NCBI RefSeq assembly: GCF_004402785.1
Contig: NZ_SOFP01000005.1
Span: forward strand, 1-64,000
Length of the DNA stretch: 64,000 nucleotides
Direction: 5' to 3'
Source: Cryobacterium algoritolerans
GTDB lineage: Bacteria > Actinomycetota > Actinomycetes > Actinomycetales > Microbacteriaceae
Position numbers and translations under genes: made by a program. Positions within the stretch are counted from its first letter, which is position 1, and each line of letters begins with the position of its first letter. This document shows, piece after piece, positions 56,901 to 64,000 of this stretch. The notes under the pieces were generated by a model. It was not told the origin of the DNA and ran no database searches. It was given only the letters and a program-made list of their open reading frames with translations.

Positions 56901-59879
56901 GCGCCGGATGAGGTCATCGTGCGCCCGGGCAGCACGGTCAGGGTACGCGTGCTCGGGAACGACTCGGACCCCGACGGCGGCGCCCTGACCATTGCCGGTG
57001 TCGAACCGACCGGCACCGGCGGCTCACAGGGCACGGCCGTTGTCGTCGGTGATGCCGTCTCCGTGCACGCGCCCGCCACGGAAGGACGCTACGGGTTCAT
57101 CTATGACATTCAGAACGACCGCGGCGGTTCGAGCTCCACCTTCCTCACCGTTGTCGTGCGGGCAGATGCCCCGCGTTCCCGACCCGACGCCCGCGACACC
57201 CATCTGGCGCTCTCCGATGTGCTCGACCGGCGCACGATAGACGTTGACGTGCTGGCCAACGTGTTCTTCGCCGACGGGCCCGCCGCCAGCCTTGAGCTGT
57301 CCGTCCCGGCCGGCTTCTCGAGCGTCGCCGAGGTGACCGGTAATCACCGCGTCAAGGTGAGCGTCGGGGAGAGCAGCCAGATAATCCCCTTCGAAGTTGC
57401 AAACCCGGACGATAAGAGCATTGTGTCGTATGCGTTCATCTGGGTTCCCGGCTCGAACGACGCCCTGCCACAACTGCGGAAGGGGATGGCCCCGCTCAAG
57501 GTCCAGAGCGAATCGACCCTGACGATCGACGTCAACGATTACGTCGTCGCGGTCGGTGGCCGGCGACTGCGCCTCACCGACCGGAGCCTGGTGCAGGCGA
57601 CCCGTTCGAACGGCGCCGACCTGGTCTCCTCCGACACTCGTCTCGCCTTCACCAGCAGCGACAAGTATTACGGACCAGCGTCGATCTCCTTCGAGGTGAC
57701 GGACGGCAGACGGGCAGGTGACTCGGACGCTCGCACGGCGACGATCGTGTTACCGATCGACGTGACCCCCCGCGAGAACCAACCGCCCGGCTTCGACGGT
57801 GCAGTGCTCGACTTCGAGCCGGACCAGACGAAGATCATCGACCTGACCCGGCTCACCTCGTACCCGTACCCGAAGGACCAGGCCGAACTGACCTACAGTG
57901 TGCTCGAGCCTCGCCCCGTCGGATTCAGCTACTCCCTCGACGGCCAGAAGCTGACCCTGCACGCCTCCGAGTCCACGCCGAAGGGCGGCCGCGGTGCGAT
58001 CACGATCGGCGTGCGCGACGGCATCAACGCCGGGAAGGCCGGCCGGATCGAGATGGGCGTTGTCGCGTCGACTCGGCCCCTGGCCGTGCCGGCCGCCGAC
58101 GCCGTCGTCGCCCTGCGCGGCCAGAGCACCGTCGTCGACGTCCTCGCCAACGACGGCGCCACGAACCCGTTCCCGGCCGTGCCCCTGCGGGTCGTGGCGG
58201 TGCGTGGCGTCAACGGAGCCGGGGTGCCCGCCGGCGTGACCATCACCCCGAGCGCCGACAACAGCCGCCTCACCGTGAAGGTGGCGCCGGAGGCGGCCCC
58301 CACCGACACGAACCTGCAGTATCAGGTGGCAGACGCGACCGGCGACCCTGACCGGTTCGCCTGGGGCACGGTGCGAATCTCCGTGCAGGACAAACCCGAC
58401 CCGGTGTCGAGCCTTCGGGTGACCTCCTTCGCTGACCGCCGGATTTCGGTGTCATTCACCGCGGGAGCGGCGAACAACTCCGCCGTCTCCGGCTTTGAGA
58501 TATCCCTGACCAGCGTCGCGACGGGCGCCGTCGTCGGTAGCACGCTCTGCCAGGCAACGGCCTGCGACCTCGAGACTCCCGGTAACGGCCAGGGCAATGC
58601 CGTGCGAGTCACCGTCGCAGCCCGCAACGGCATCGGCCTGTCCGCGGCCACGGTCCTCGCCGACCAGGTCTGGTCCGATGTCGTCCCGCCCGCTCCGACC
58701 GGGCTGATGGCCTTGCCGCTCGACTCCGGGCTGCGCCTGCGCTGGAACACGGTCGCGCCGGTCGGCGGAGGCACCGCGATGCGCGGTTACGTCGTGACGG
58801 TCGCCGGCACCCCGCAGAGCGAGGTGAGCGCCTCCGGGCCGTCGTGCAGCGCAGGCTCCTGCACCATCGACATCGGGGGCCTGGCCAACGGTACGGATGT
58901 CCCCTTCACCGTGAGCGCGCGCAACGACGCCTACCCGTCGCTGTCCACCTGGAACACCGGGGCCGGCAACGGGCGGCCGTTCGGCCCGGCCCGGGCCGGC
59001 GCGATCACCGCGAACGCGGTCGACTCGAGCGGCTCCGTCACGGTGAGCTGGGACCCGTTCGACGGCCGCGGCGACGGTATCGCCGGTTACTTCGTGCAGC
59101 GGGTGAGCGCTGACCAGGTGCCCACCGGGGCCCAATCGTGCTCAGTGACCAGCCCGGCCCCTGGAACGCTGGTGGCGCCGACCCCGGGAGGGATCGTCGC
59201 CGAGCAGAAGACCGTCGTCGCCGGCACCAACTCCGTCGTCTTCGACAACCTGCTCGCCGACAACGGCCACTACTCGTTCGTCGTCTGGGGTTACAACCGG
59301 TCCGGCTGCGCCCCGACCGCGGTGGCGACCGTGCTCGTGCGGCCGGCGCCGGGCGACATCACGGCCGTGAAGAGCCCAATGGCGTTGAACGGCGATTCCT
59401 GGGACCTCCGCATCGATCGCGTGAGCCCCAGCGCGGGCGTCGACCACTACAACATCCGTGCCGTCGACGGTTCGGGCCAACCGATGCCCTGGACCGATGT
59501 CACCTTCCCGGCGACGACCTGGCCGCGGGCGCCGCTCGGGTTCCGTTTCGGGCAGGTGGTCCGCTTTCAGGTGCAGGCCTGCACGGTCTGGGGGTCTTGC
59601 GGGACCTGGTCCGGCACCTACCCGGCGGCGCCGGAGGCATCCGTGAGTTTCACCGTGCAGGGGCTGGTCTACACTCCAGAGACCGGCGTGTTCTCATGGA
59701 CGAACGGCCCCGAAAACAGCGGGCTCGGTACGACCTACGAGTGCCTCGTGCCGGGCGACACCTCCGTGGCCCCGGTGGCCGGCCTGGCGAACACCTGCAC
59801 CCTGTCATCGCCGCAGCCGGCCGGCACGGTACGGCTCACCGTGACGGTCAACGCACACGGTTTCTCCTATGACAAATGA
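53976..59879 (+). CDS. Giant surface protein with Ig-like and fibronectin-like repeats
   Basis: This 1967-residue protein has one N-terminal helix (LAGTVIVAVIATVAIVSGG) and lies outside the membrane. Residues 40-370 look like a beta-propeller (VLVLDRGSNSVDIIDPATAK, WNLAADRLAGF). From about 395 to 1480 there are some 11 Ig-like/cadherin-like modules of roughly 100 residues. Most carry an aspartate turn (LLNDFDPNGD, WVDPDGDP, LANDEHPDGD, LGNDSDPDGG) that could bind calcium. Four fibronectin-type modules end the chain (SSLRVTSFADRRISVSFT, PTGLMALPLDSGLRLRWN and others). There is no sorting signal at the C-terminus. Translation is coupled to the kinase, so it may be that kinase's partner or substrate. 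Confidence 0.9.
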   Translation: MIRRWLSAHRTLFTTTLAGTVIVAVIATVAIVSGGYTAQRLDLGDAAVWVTNEARQVVGRANTAVFELNTVVEAGSSRLDVVQQGATVLVLDRGSNSVDIIDPATAKVTKSVALPPKAPGIFLAGDRAVVVSNGDVWNLAADRLAGFDSTAPPALAFGAGSVVSMDADGMLSAFTPATGSLSLVDPTYPDSISSAVTMSAGGPEDSYQLTSVGGQWALFNASTRHLFLPGGEVDLSRDIRAGDGPLLQEPSVRGDRVLVAHRGGLEAVPLAGGRPSTLVSGRAGPAVAPASDADCSYAAWGDGTVWRDCAGDPANGRSKTLTGLAGDARLAFRRNGTGMVLNDALNGGSWAVQRGNELIDNWAELIDTNRDQQRVVENNNDTPPEFDKAQVPPVAVDDDFGARPGRTVILPVLLNDFDPNGDVLVIDSLTTLPSGTGRLDLIGNTQQVELTLAPTATGTVSFGYTINDGRGGKASATVTVTVRGPEENSAPVQARGTHTTVRSGGRVTSQVLGDWVDPDGDPIYLTEATAIAPDQISFTPGGAVVYTDAGGGSDAKSIRLSVSDGRASGSGTLSVAVRPSGSVPIVAEAFVVLATAGAEVTVSPLEHVRGGSAPLRLSSVPAKPDVTITPDFDGGRFRFASNAVGVHEIEYAVTDGALTATGRIRVNVSAAPDVNSTPITVPHTTFLRGQQATLVDVLATDIDPAGGVLLVTGTTNVTPASGLRVEILDQRIIRVTLTKPLENGSVAFGYRISNGLADAEGTVTVIEIPPPARKQAPLAVTDTVSVRVGDAIDVPVLANDEHPDGDTLTLDPTLATGLPAGAGLLFASGTVLRYLAPNSTGNFTAVYRVNAPDGQFANAEVRISVREADSKSNNPPVPKSVTARVLAGDTVRIPIPLSGIDPDGDSVQLVGQETNPNKGSVTIGSSDSINYTAGEYSTGTDTFTYSVVDALGARAVGTVRVGISPRLDGARNPVAAPDEVIVRPGSTVRVRVLGNDSDPDGGALTIAGVEPTGTGGSQGTAVVVGDAVSVHAPATEGRYGFIYDIQNDRGGSSSTFLTVVVRADAPRSRPDARDTHLALSDVLDRRTIDVDVLANVFFADGPAASLELSVPAGFSSVAEVTGNHRVKVSVGESSQIIPFEVANPDDKSIVSYAFIWVPGSNDALPQLRKGMAPLKVQSESTLTIDVNDYVVAVGGRRLRLTDRSLVQATRSNGADLVSSDTRLAFTSSDKYYGPASISFEVTDGRRAGDSDARTATIVLPIDVTPRENQPPGFDGAVLDFEPDQTKIIDLTRLTSYPYPKDQAELTYSVLEPRPVGFSYSLDGQKLTLHASESTPKGGRGAITIGVRDGINAGKAGRIEMGVVASTRPLAVPAADAVVALRGQSTVVDVLANDGATNPFPAVPLRVVAVRGVNGAGVPAGVTITPSADNSRLTVKVAPEAAPTDTNLQYQVADATGDPDRFAWGTVRISVQDKPDPVSSLRVTSFADRRISVSFTAGAANNSAVSGFEISLTSVATGAVVGSTLCQATACDLETPGNGQGNAVRVTVAARNGIGLSAATVLADQVWSDVVPPAPTGLMALPLDSGLRLRWNTVAPVGGGTAMRGYVVTVAGTPQSEVSASGPSCSAGSCTIDIGGLANGTDVPFTVSARNDAYPSLSTWNTGAGNGRPFGPARAGAITANAVDSSGSVTVSWDPFDGRGDGIAGYFVQRVSADQVPTGAQSCSVTSPAPGTLVAPTPGGIVAEQKTVVAGTNSVVFDNLLADNGHYSFVVWGYNRSGCAPTAVATVLVRPAPGDITAVKSPMALNGDSWDLRIDRVSPSAGVDHYNIRAVDGSGQPMPWTDVTFPATTWPRAPLGFRFGQVVRFQVQACTVWGSCGTWSGTYPAAPEASVSFTVQGLVYTPETGVFSWTNGPENSGLGTTYECLVPGDTSVAPVAGLANTCTLSSPQPAGTVRLTVTVNAHGFSYDK

Positions 59880-59940
59880 GCCGGGCAGAATGTGCCGCAA
59901 CCGAGCCTGATCCCATGCCCCGAACGAAAGTGACCACCCC

Positions 59941-60912
59941 ATGACGATGACCGCGGAGCAGGCAACCCAGTTCGCCGAGGTGTTCGACCGACTCGTGACC
60001 GGGGTGGAACAGGTGCTGCTCGGTAAACACCACGTGATCCGGATGTCGTTCACCGCCCTGCTCAGCGGCGGCCACCTGCTGCTGGAAGACGTGCCGGGAA
60101 CGGGAAAGACCTCGCTCGCCCGCGCCATCGCCCAGAGTGTCCGCGGCTCAAGCAACCGCGTCCAGTTCACTCCGGACCTCCTGCCAGGCGACATCACCGG
60201 CGTGAGTATCTACGACCAGCGCAGCGGAGCCTTCGAGTTCCACCGTGGTCCGATCTTCGCCAACATCGTCCTCGCCGACGAGATCAACCGGGCCAGCCCG
60301 AAGACCCAGTCGGCGTTGCTCGAGGTGATGGAGGAAGAGCAGATCACCGCGGACGGCGTGACGCATCCCGTTGCGGCGCCGTTCATGGTGATCGCCACCC
60401 AGAACCCGATCGAGCAGGCGGGCACATATCGGCTGCCGGAAGCCCAGCTCGACCGGTTCATCATGAAGGCGTCGATCGGCTACCCGGACCACTCCTCTAC
60501 GGTGCGCATCCTCGAGGGCGCTGGGCTGCGCGCGCACGAGGCGGTGGTGCCGCCGATCGTGTCCTCCGAGACCGTCGTTGAGCTCGCGGCCCTCGCCCGC
60601 ACGGTGTTCGTCGACGCCACCATCAACGATTACGTCGCCCGGCTGATCGAAGCCTCACGCACGAGCAAGGAGGTGCGATTGGGCGTGAGCGTCCGCGGCG
60701 CCCTGGCCCTCGTCCGCACCGCCAAGACCCTGGCGGCCGCCAACGGTCGCCACTATGTGATCCCCGACGACGTGAAGGAGCTGGCGGAAACCGTGCTCGC
60801 CCACCGGCTCGTCCTCGACCCTGAGGCCGAATTCGACGGGGTCACACCGTCCAGTGTGATCGCGCGGATCCTGATCGAGACCCCGCCGCCCAGCGACAGG
60901 CTGACTGTGTGA
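59941..60912 (+). CDS. MoxR-family AAA+ ATPase
   Basis: This 323-residue ATPase has Walker A EDVPGTGKTSLARAI, Walker B FANIVLADEINRASPKTQSALLEVMEE and sensor 1 MVIATQNPIEQAGTYRLPEAQLDRF. MoxR ATPases act as chaperones that mature or insert partners, usually with a DUF58 or von Willebrand-type protein encoded next to them. Here the DUF58 gene overlaps its stop by four bases (GTGA, 60909-60912), which is the usual arrangement. It follows the giant protein by 61 bases, probably in the same transcript. Confidence 0.94.
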   Translation: MTMTAEQATQFAEVFDRLVTGVEQVLLGKHHVIRMSFTALLSGGHLLLEDVPGTGKTSLARAIAQSVRGSSNRVQFTPDLLPGDITGVSIYDQRSGAFEFHRGPIFANIVLADEINRASPKTQSALLEVMEEEQITADGVTHPVAAPFMVIATQNPIEQAGTYRLPEAQLDRFIMKASIGYPDHSSTVRILEGAGLRAHEAVVPPIVSSETVVELAALARTVFVDATINDYVARLIEASRTSKEVRLGVSVRGALALVRTAKTLAAANGRHYVIPDDVKELAETVLAHRLVLDPEAEFDGVTPSSVIARILIETPPPSDRLTV

Positions 60913-62315
60913 GCCAGGTCAATGTCATCCGCCCCGGTGTGATCCCGGGCAGTGCGGACCTCGTGGGTGGCACCGGCCGGACGGATGTCCCGTCGGAGGT
61001 GCAGGCGGGAGCGCCGGGCGGGGTCGACGCGTCCGTCCGCGACGGCAGGCTCGCCGACGCGATCACCCGCACGGTGCGGGCCTGGCGGGCGCTGGCCGAA
61101 CTCGTTTCAACCATTGGCGGCCTCGTCGCCTCGGTCGTCACGCCGCTCGGCTGGTGCCTCCTCGTCGTGGTGTTCTTCTCGTTCCTCTTCGGCTACGGCC
61201 TCGGCTGGACAGAACTCGTCGCGATCGCCTGGTCCGGTTCCGTCCTGGTCGTGGCGGCGTTCTGCTTCCTGATCGGACGCAACGCCTATGAGATCCACCT
61301 GTCCCTGCCGGTCGACCGGGTGGTCGTCGGTGCGACGGTACCGGGGGAGGTGACGGTGCAGAACCCGACCAGGCAACGCCTCCCCGGGGTCGCCGTCGAG
61401 GTCCCGGTCGGCGCAGGGCTGGCCGAATTCGCCATGCCGGGACTTGCCCGCGGTGGCAGCTTCGACGATGTCTTCATCGTGCCGGCCACCCGGCGCGGGG
61501 TCATCCCGATCGGACCGGTGCGTACCGTGCGAGGTGACCCGGTCGGGTTGCTGCGACGGGAGATCGTCTGGGCCGAGCGCGTTGAACTCTTCGTGCACCC
61601 GCGCACCATCCCGATCCCGAGCATGAGCACCGGGTTCATCCGCGACCTCGAAGGCAATCCCACCCGCGACCTGACCAACAGCGATGTGTCCTTCCACGCC
61701 CTGCGCGAATACGTGCCCGGCGACGAGCGCCGCAGCATCCACTGGAAGAGCACGGCCAAGACCGGTCGCTACATGGTCCGGCAGTATGAGGAGTCGCGCC
61801 GCAGCCACCTGATGGTCGCGCTGAGCCTGGCCGAGTCCGATTTCGCGACCGAGGACGAGTTCGAGATGGCGGTCAGCGTGGCCGGCTCGCTCGGCGTGCG
61901 GGCGATCCGTGATGCTCGAACCGTCTCGGTCGTGGCCAGCGAGGTGGTTCCGGAGAGCGTCCGGCGGCGAGCATCCACGGTTCACAGCCTGAGCACACTC
62001 ACCCGCACGCGCCTGCTCGACGACCTGAGCAGGGTGGAACTCTCCGGTGCGGCGCTGCCGGTCAGCGAGTTGGCCAAGGCGGCGGCCGACAAGGTTGCCG
62101 GCATCTCGGTGGCCTTCCTGGTCACGGGGTCGTCGACCAGCCTGACCGAACTGCGCGCCGCCGCACATCGTTTCCCGGCCGGAGTCGAGGTGGTCGCCGT
62201 GGTCTGCGACCCGGAGAACATACCCAGCCTTCGGAGGGTTTCCGAGCTCAGCGTACTCACCATCGGTTTCCTGGACGACCTGCAGCAAAGCCTGGCCAGG
62301 GCGGCCGCCCTGTGA
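60909..62315 (+). CDS. DUF58 protein, partner of MoxR
   Basis: This 468-residue protein has a 75-residue cytoplasmic lead and two membrane helices (SWCLLVVVFFSFLFGYG region and VAIAWSGSVLVVAAFCFLIG). It has a beta domain and the DUF58 core (FHALREYVPGDERRSIHWKS, then ARTGRYMVRQYEE-type KTGRYMVRQYEESRRSHL). The C-terminal region contains a von-Willebrand-like fold (HLMVALSLAESDF, TVSVVASEVVPE). It probably works with MoxR on envelope proteins. Its stop overlaps the next gene start by four bases (GTGA, 62312-62315). Confidence 0.92.
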   Translation: MSQVNVIRPGVIPGSADLVGGTGRTDVPSEVQAGAPGGVDASVRDGRLADAITRTVRAWRALAELVSTIGGLVASVVTPLGWCLLVVVFFSFLFGYGLGWTELVAIAWSGSVLVVAAFCFLIGRNAYEIHLSLPVDRVVVGATVPGEVTVQNPTRQRLPGVAVEVPVGAGLAEFAMPGLARGGSFDDVFIVPATRRGVIPIGPVRTVRGDPVGLLRREIVWAERVELFVHPRTIPIPSMSTGFIRDLEGNPTRDLTNSDVSFHALREYVPGDERRSIHWKSTAKTGRYMVRQYEESRRSHLMVALSLAESDFATEDEFEMAVSVAGSLGVRAIRDARTVSVVASEVVPESVRRRASTVHSLSTLTRTRLLDDLSRVELSGAALPVSELAKAAADKVAGISVAFLVTGSSTSLTELRAAAHRFPAGVEVVAVVCDPENIPSLRRVSELSVLTIGFLDDLQQSLARAAAL

Positions 62316-64000
62316 GCGCGCGCAGGGGGGCCAGCCCGGCCCGAAGGCCGCGCAGCGACTGGGGTTTCATCCTCGGGAACACCCTCGGCCTGATGGCGGC
62401 CACCTTCGTCGCCGCCACCGCGCTCTGGCCGATCTACCGGAGCACCGAATTCGTCGTGCTCGTCGTCGTCGCGTTTCTCCTGGGTGTGCTTGTCGCTGTT
62501 CCCGGCGCGGTCTTCCACTGGCCGGCGTGGCTCGTCGGCCTCGTGACGATCGCCCTCTTCCTGCTGGCCGGGGTGCCCCTGGCCATCCCCGGCGAAGCAC
62601 TCAACCGGGTCCTTCCGTCCGCCCAGGGCATGCTCGACCTGCTGCGGGCCACGGCCCTCGGCTGGAAACAACTCGTCACGATCGTGCTGCCCGTCGGCTC
62701 CTACCAGGCGCTGCTGGTGCCGGCGCTGATCCTGGTGCTGCTCAGCACCGTGGCCGGGTTGTCCATTGCGCTCCGCACCAGAATCGGCGAGCTCGCGGCG
62801 CTCGCGCCCGCGGCGCTCTTCATCGCCGGGATCGGCCTGGGGCCGACGAGGGCGGCCACGCCGATCGAATCCGGCCTCGGGCTCTTCGTGGTGCTGCTCT
62901 TCTGGCTGCTGTGGCTGCGATCGGTGCGCCGACACGCGATCGTGCGCCTCGTCGCCCAGCAGTCCCGCCGCACCATCGAGTCCGCCGCCGACCGCAGGCT
63001 CGGCGCCGCCAGGGGACTGGTCAGCGCCGCCCTGATCATCGCCGTGGCCATCGCGGCCGGCACGGTCGCGGCGATCGCGCTCCCGGTGAGCGTTCCCCGC
63101 GACGTGCTGCGTGCCAGAGTGCAGCAGCCGTTCGATCCACGGTCCTATCCCAGCCCGCTCAGCGCATTCCGCGGCTACCTGCAACCGGGCGCGGCCGACG
63201 AGGCCCTGCTCGAGGTGAGCGGTCTCCCGGCGGGAGGGCGCATTCGAATCGCCGCCCTCGACAGCTACGACGGCATTGTCTACTCGGTGGGCAGCGCCGC
63301 GGTCTCCAGCGCGTCGGGCTCCTTCACGAGGCTGCCCGACCGGCTCGACCAGTCGGTGATCGGCGGGGAACAGACCAGCCTTGCGGTGACCGTCGACGGC
63401 TACAACGGCGTCTGGGTCCCCGGCGCCGGAGCGCTCGAACGGATCATCTTCTCCGGGCCGACGGCGGGCGCCCGCTCCGACTCGTTCTTCTACAACGACA
63501 ACAGCGGCACCGGCGCTGTGCTGACCGGCCTGACCAGGGGAGATCGGTACACGAGCGTCGCCGTGATGCCGCGGGAGCCGGCCACCCTGGCCGTCCTGCA
63601 GCCGGGAACGGCCATTCTGCCGCCCCTCGACGTGGTCCCGGACGATTTGGACCAGGTCCTCGCCCGCTACGTCGGGCCGGGCGACCCACCCGGAGTCCAG
63701 CTCCAGGCCATGCTGGACGGTCTGAAGGCGGATGGCTACGTCAGTCACGGCGTCGGCGCCGACGAGCCGGTGAGCCGCTCGGGCCACGGTGCAGACCGGA
63801 TCAGCCAGCTGTTCACCGACCTGCCCATGCTGGGCGACGCCGAGCAGTACTCCGTGGCGGCAGCCCTCCTCGCTCGGCGTCTGGGATTCCCGGCCAGGGT
63901 CGTGGTCGGGTTCGTACCTCCGGCCACTGGCGGGTCAGGTTCCGTGACCGTCACCGGCTCCGACATTTCGGCCTGGATCGAGGTTCAATCAGCCGAGGGG
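62312..64000 (+). CDS. Membrane transglutaminase-like protein, catalytic residues missing (3' truncated)
   Basis: The gene runs off the window; 563 codons are visible. It starts at GTG 62312 overlapping the DUF58 stop. Residues 15-260 form about six membrane helices, and residues 290-480 an exterior beta-rich region. A transglutaminase-like core begins near 505 (LGDAEQYSVAAALLARRLGFPARVVVGF). Where active enzymes have the catalytic Cys (G-x-C-E-Q), this has Ala510. Where they have His-Ala-Trp, it has Ser553 (SDISAWIEV). The fold is thus kept without the Cys-His pair, so a binding or structural role is likely. This family regularly accompanies MoxR and DUF58 genes. Confidence 0.88.
   Translation, partial: MSARRGASPARRPRSDWGFILGNTLGLMAATFVAATALWPIYRSTEFVVLVVVAFLLGVLVAVPGAVFHWPAWLVGLVTIALFLLAGVPLAIPGEALNRVLPSAQGMLDLLRATALGWKQLVTIVLPVGSYQALLVPALILVLLSTVAGLSIALRTRIGELAALAPAALFIAGIGLGPTRAATPIESGLGLFVVLLFWLLWLRSVRRHAIVRLVAQQSRRTIESAADRRLGAARGLVSAALIIAVAIAAGTVAAIALPVSVPRDVLRARVQQPFDPRSYPSPLSAFRGYLQPGAADEALLEVSGLPAGGRIRIAALDSYDGIVYSVGSAAVSSASGSFTRLPDRLDQSVIGGEQTSLAVTVDGYNGVWVPGAGALERIIFSGPTAGARSDSFFYNDNSGTGAVLTGLTRGDRYTSVAVMPREPATLAVLQPGTAILPPLDVVPDDLDQVLARYVGPGDPPGVQLQAMLDGLKADGYVSHGVGADEPVSRSGHGADRISQLFTDLPMLGDAEQYSVAAALLARRLGFPARVVVGFVPPATGGSGSVTVTGSDISAWIEVQSAEG

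Noticed and set aside
61982-63787. 601-codon open frame antisense to DUF58 and the transglutaminase-like gene
   Set aside because: It is a GC-rich shadow. The plus-strand genes show membrane helices and family motifs.

Overview
This window comes from a high-GC actinobacterium. The GC content is about two-thirds. GTG starts, four-base ATGA/GTGA gene overlaps, TANNNT-type -10 boxes and leaderless transcripts are common, and Asp-Ala / Ala-Ser pairs are repeatedly written GGATGC / GCATCC. Together with the gene content (MarP-type protease, DUF4192, TM0106-type nuclease-helicase, a kinase / giant Ig-protein / MoxR / DUF58 cluster) this points to Micrococcales, most likely Microbacteriaceae close to Cryobacterium. 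The genus is inference. There are no rRNA or tRNA genes, CRISPR arrays, transposases or phage genes, and no gene-free gap exceeds 300 bases.

Layout. 1-8000: tail of an unidentified protein; a TspO-like membrane protein coupled to a DHA2-type drug exporter; an FHA protein with a 91-residue partner; a large TM0106-type nuclease-helicase. 8000-14060: fructose phosphotransferase regulon read leftwards (fruR-fruK-fruA-ptsI-ptsH), with a palindromic operator over its -35 box. 14150-19460: sbcD-sbcC, a DUF2834 protein, and a terC pseudogene with an internal deletion and a (GTGCTG)n repeat. 19460-21800: a polar amino-acid ABC importer. 22000-36500: mixed housekeeping and catabolic genes (ADP-ribosylglycohydrolase-like protein, agmatinase, RecQ with a phosphoribosyltransferase-like tail, a frameshifted F420/PPOX-type gene, GH65 phosphorylase, M18 aminopeptidase, MerR regulator plus membrane protein, MpaB-like protein, PucR regulator). 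36500-41400: a GNAT acyltransferase, an N-succinylamino acid racemase-type enolase and an amino-acid ABC importer, which together look like a D-amino-acid-to-L-amino-acid salvage unit. 41480-42440: an orphan fusion of a contractile-injection-system cap domain (DUF4255/Pvc16) to a degenerate AAA+ domain. 42480-50310: DUF429 protein, sugar porter, RNase HI with an extra tail, MarP-like protease, DUF4192 protein, and a class III aminotransferase with its Lrp regulator.

50546-64000 is one rightward gene set: FHA protein, PP2C phosphatase, membrane Ser/Thr kinase, a 1967-residue surface protein of Ig-like and fibronectin-like modules, MoxR ATPase, DUF58 protein, and a membrane transglutaminase-like protein cut by the window end. 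Several junctions are translationally coupled. The set looks like a phosphorylation-controlled cell-envelope assembly system. Its transglutaminase-like domain lacks the catalytic Cys and His, so it is probably structural or binding.

The best candidates for undescribed biology are the Pvc16-AAA fusion at 41484-42437, the envelope cluster with its inactive transglutaminase, and the FHA / 91-residue pair. Two genes (terC, PPOX) are broken in this assembly. All functional statements rest on motifs and context read by eye; no database search was run.
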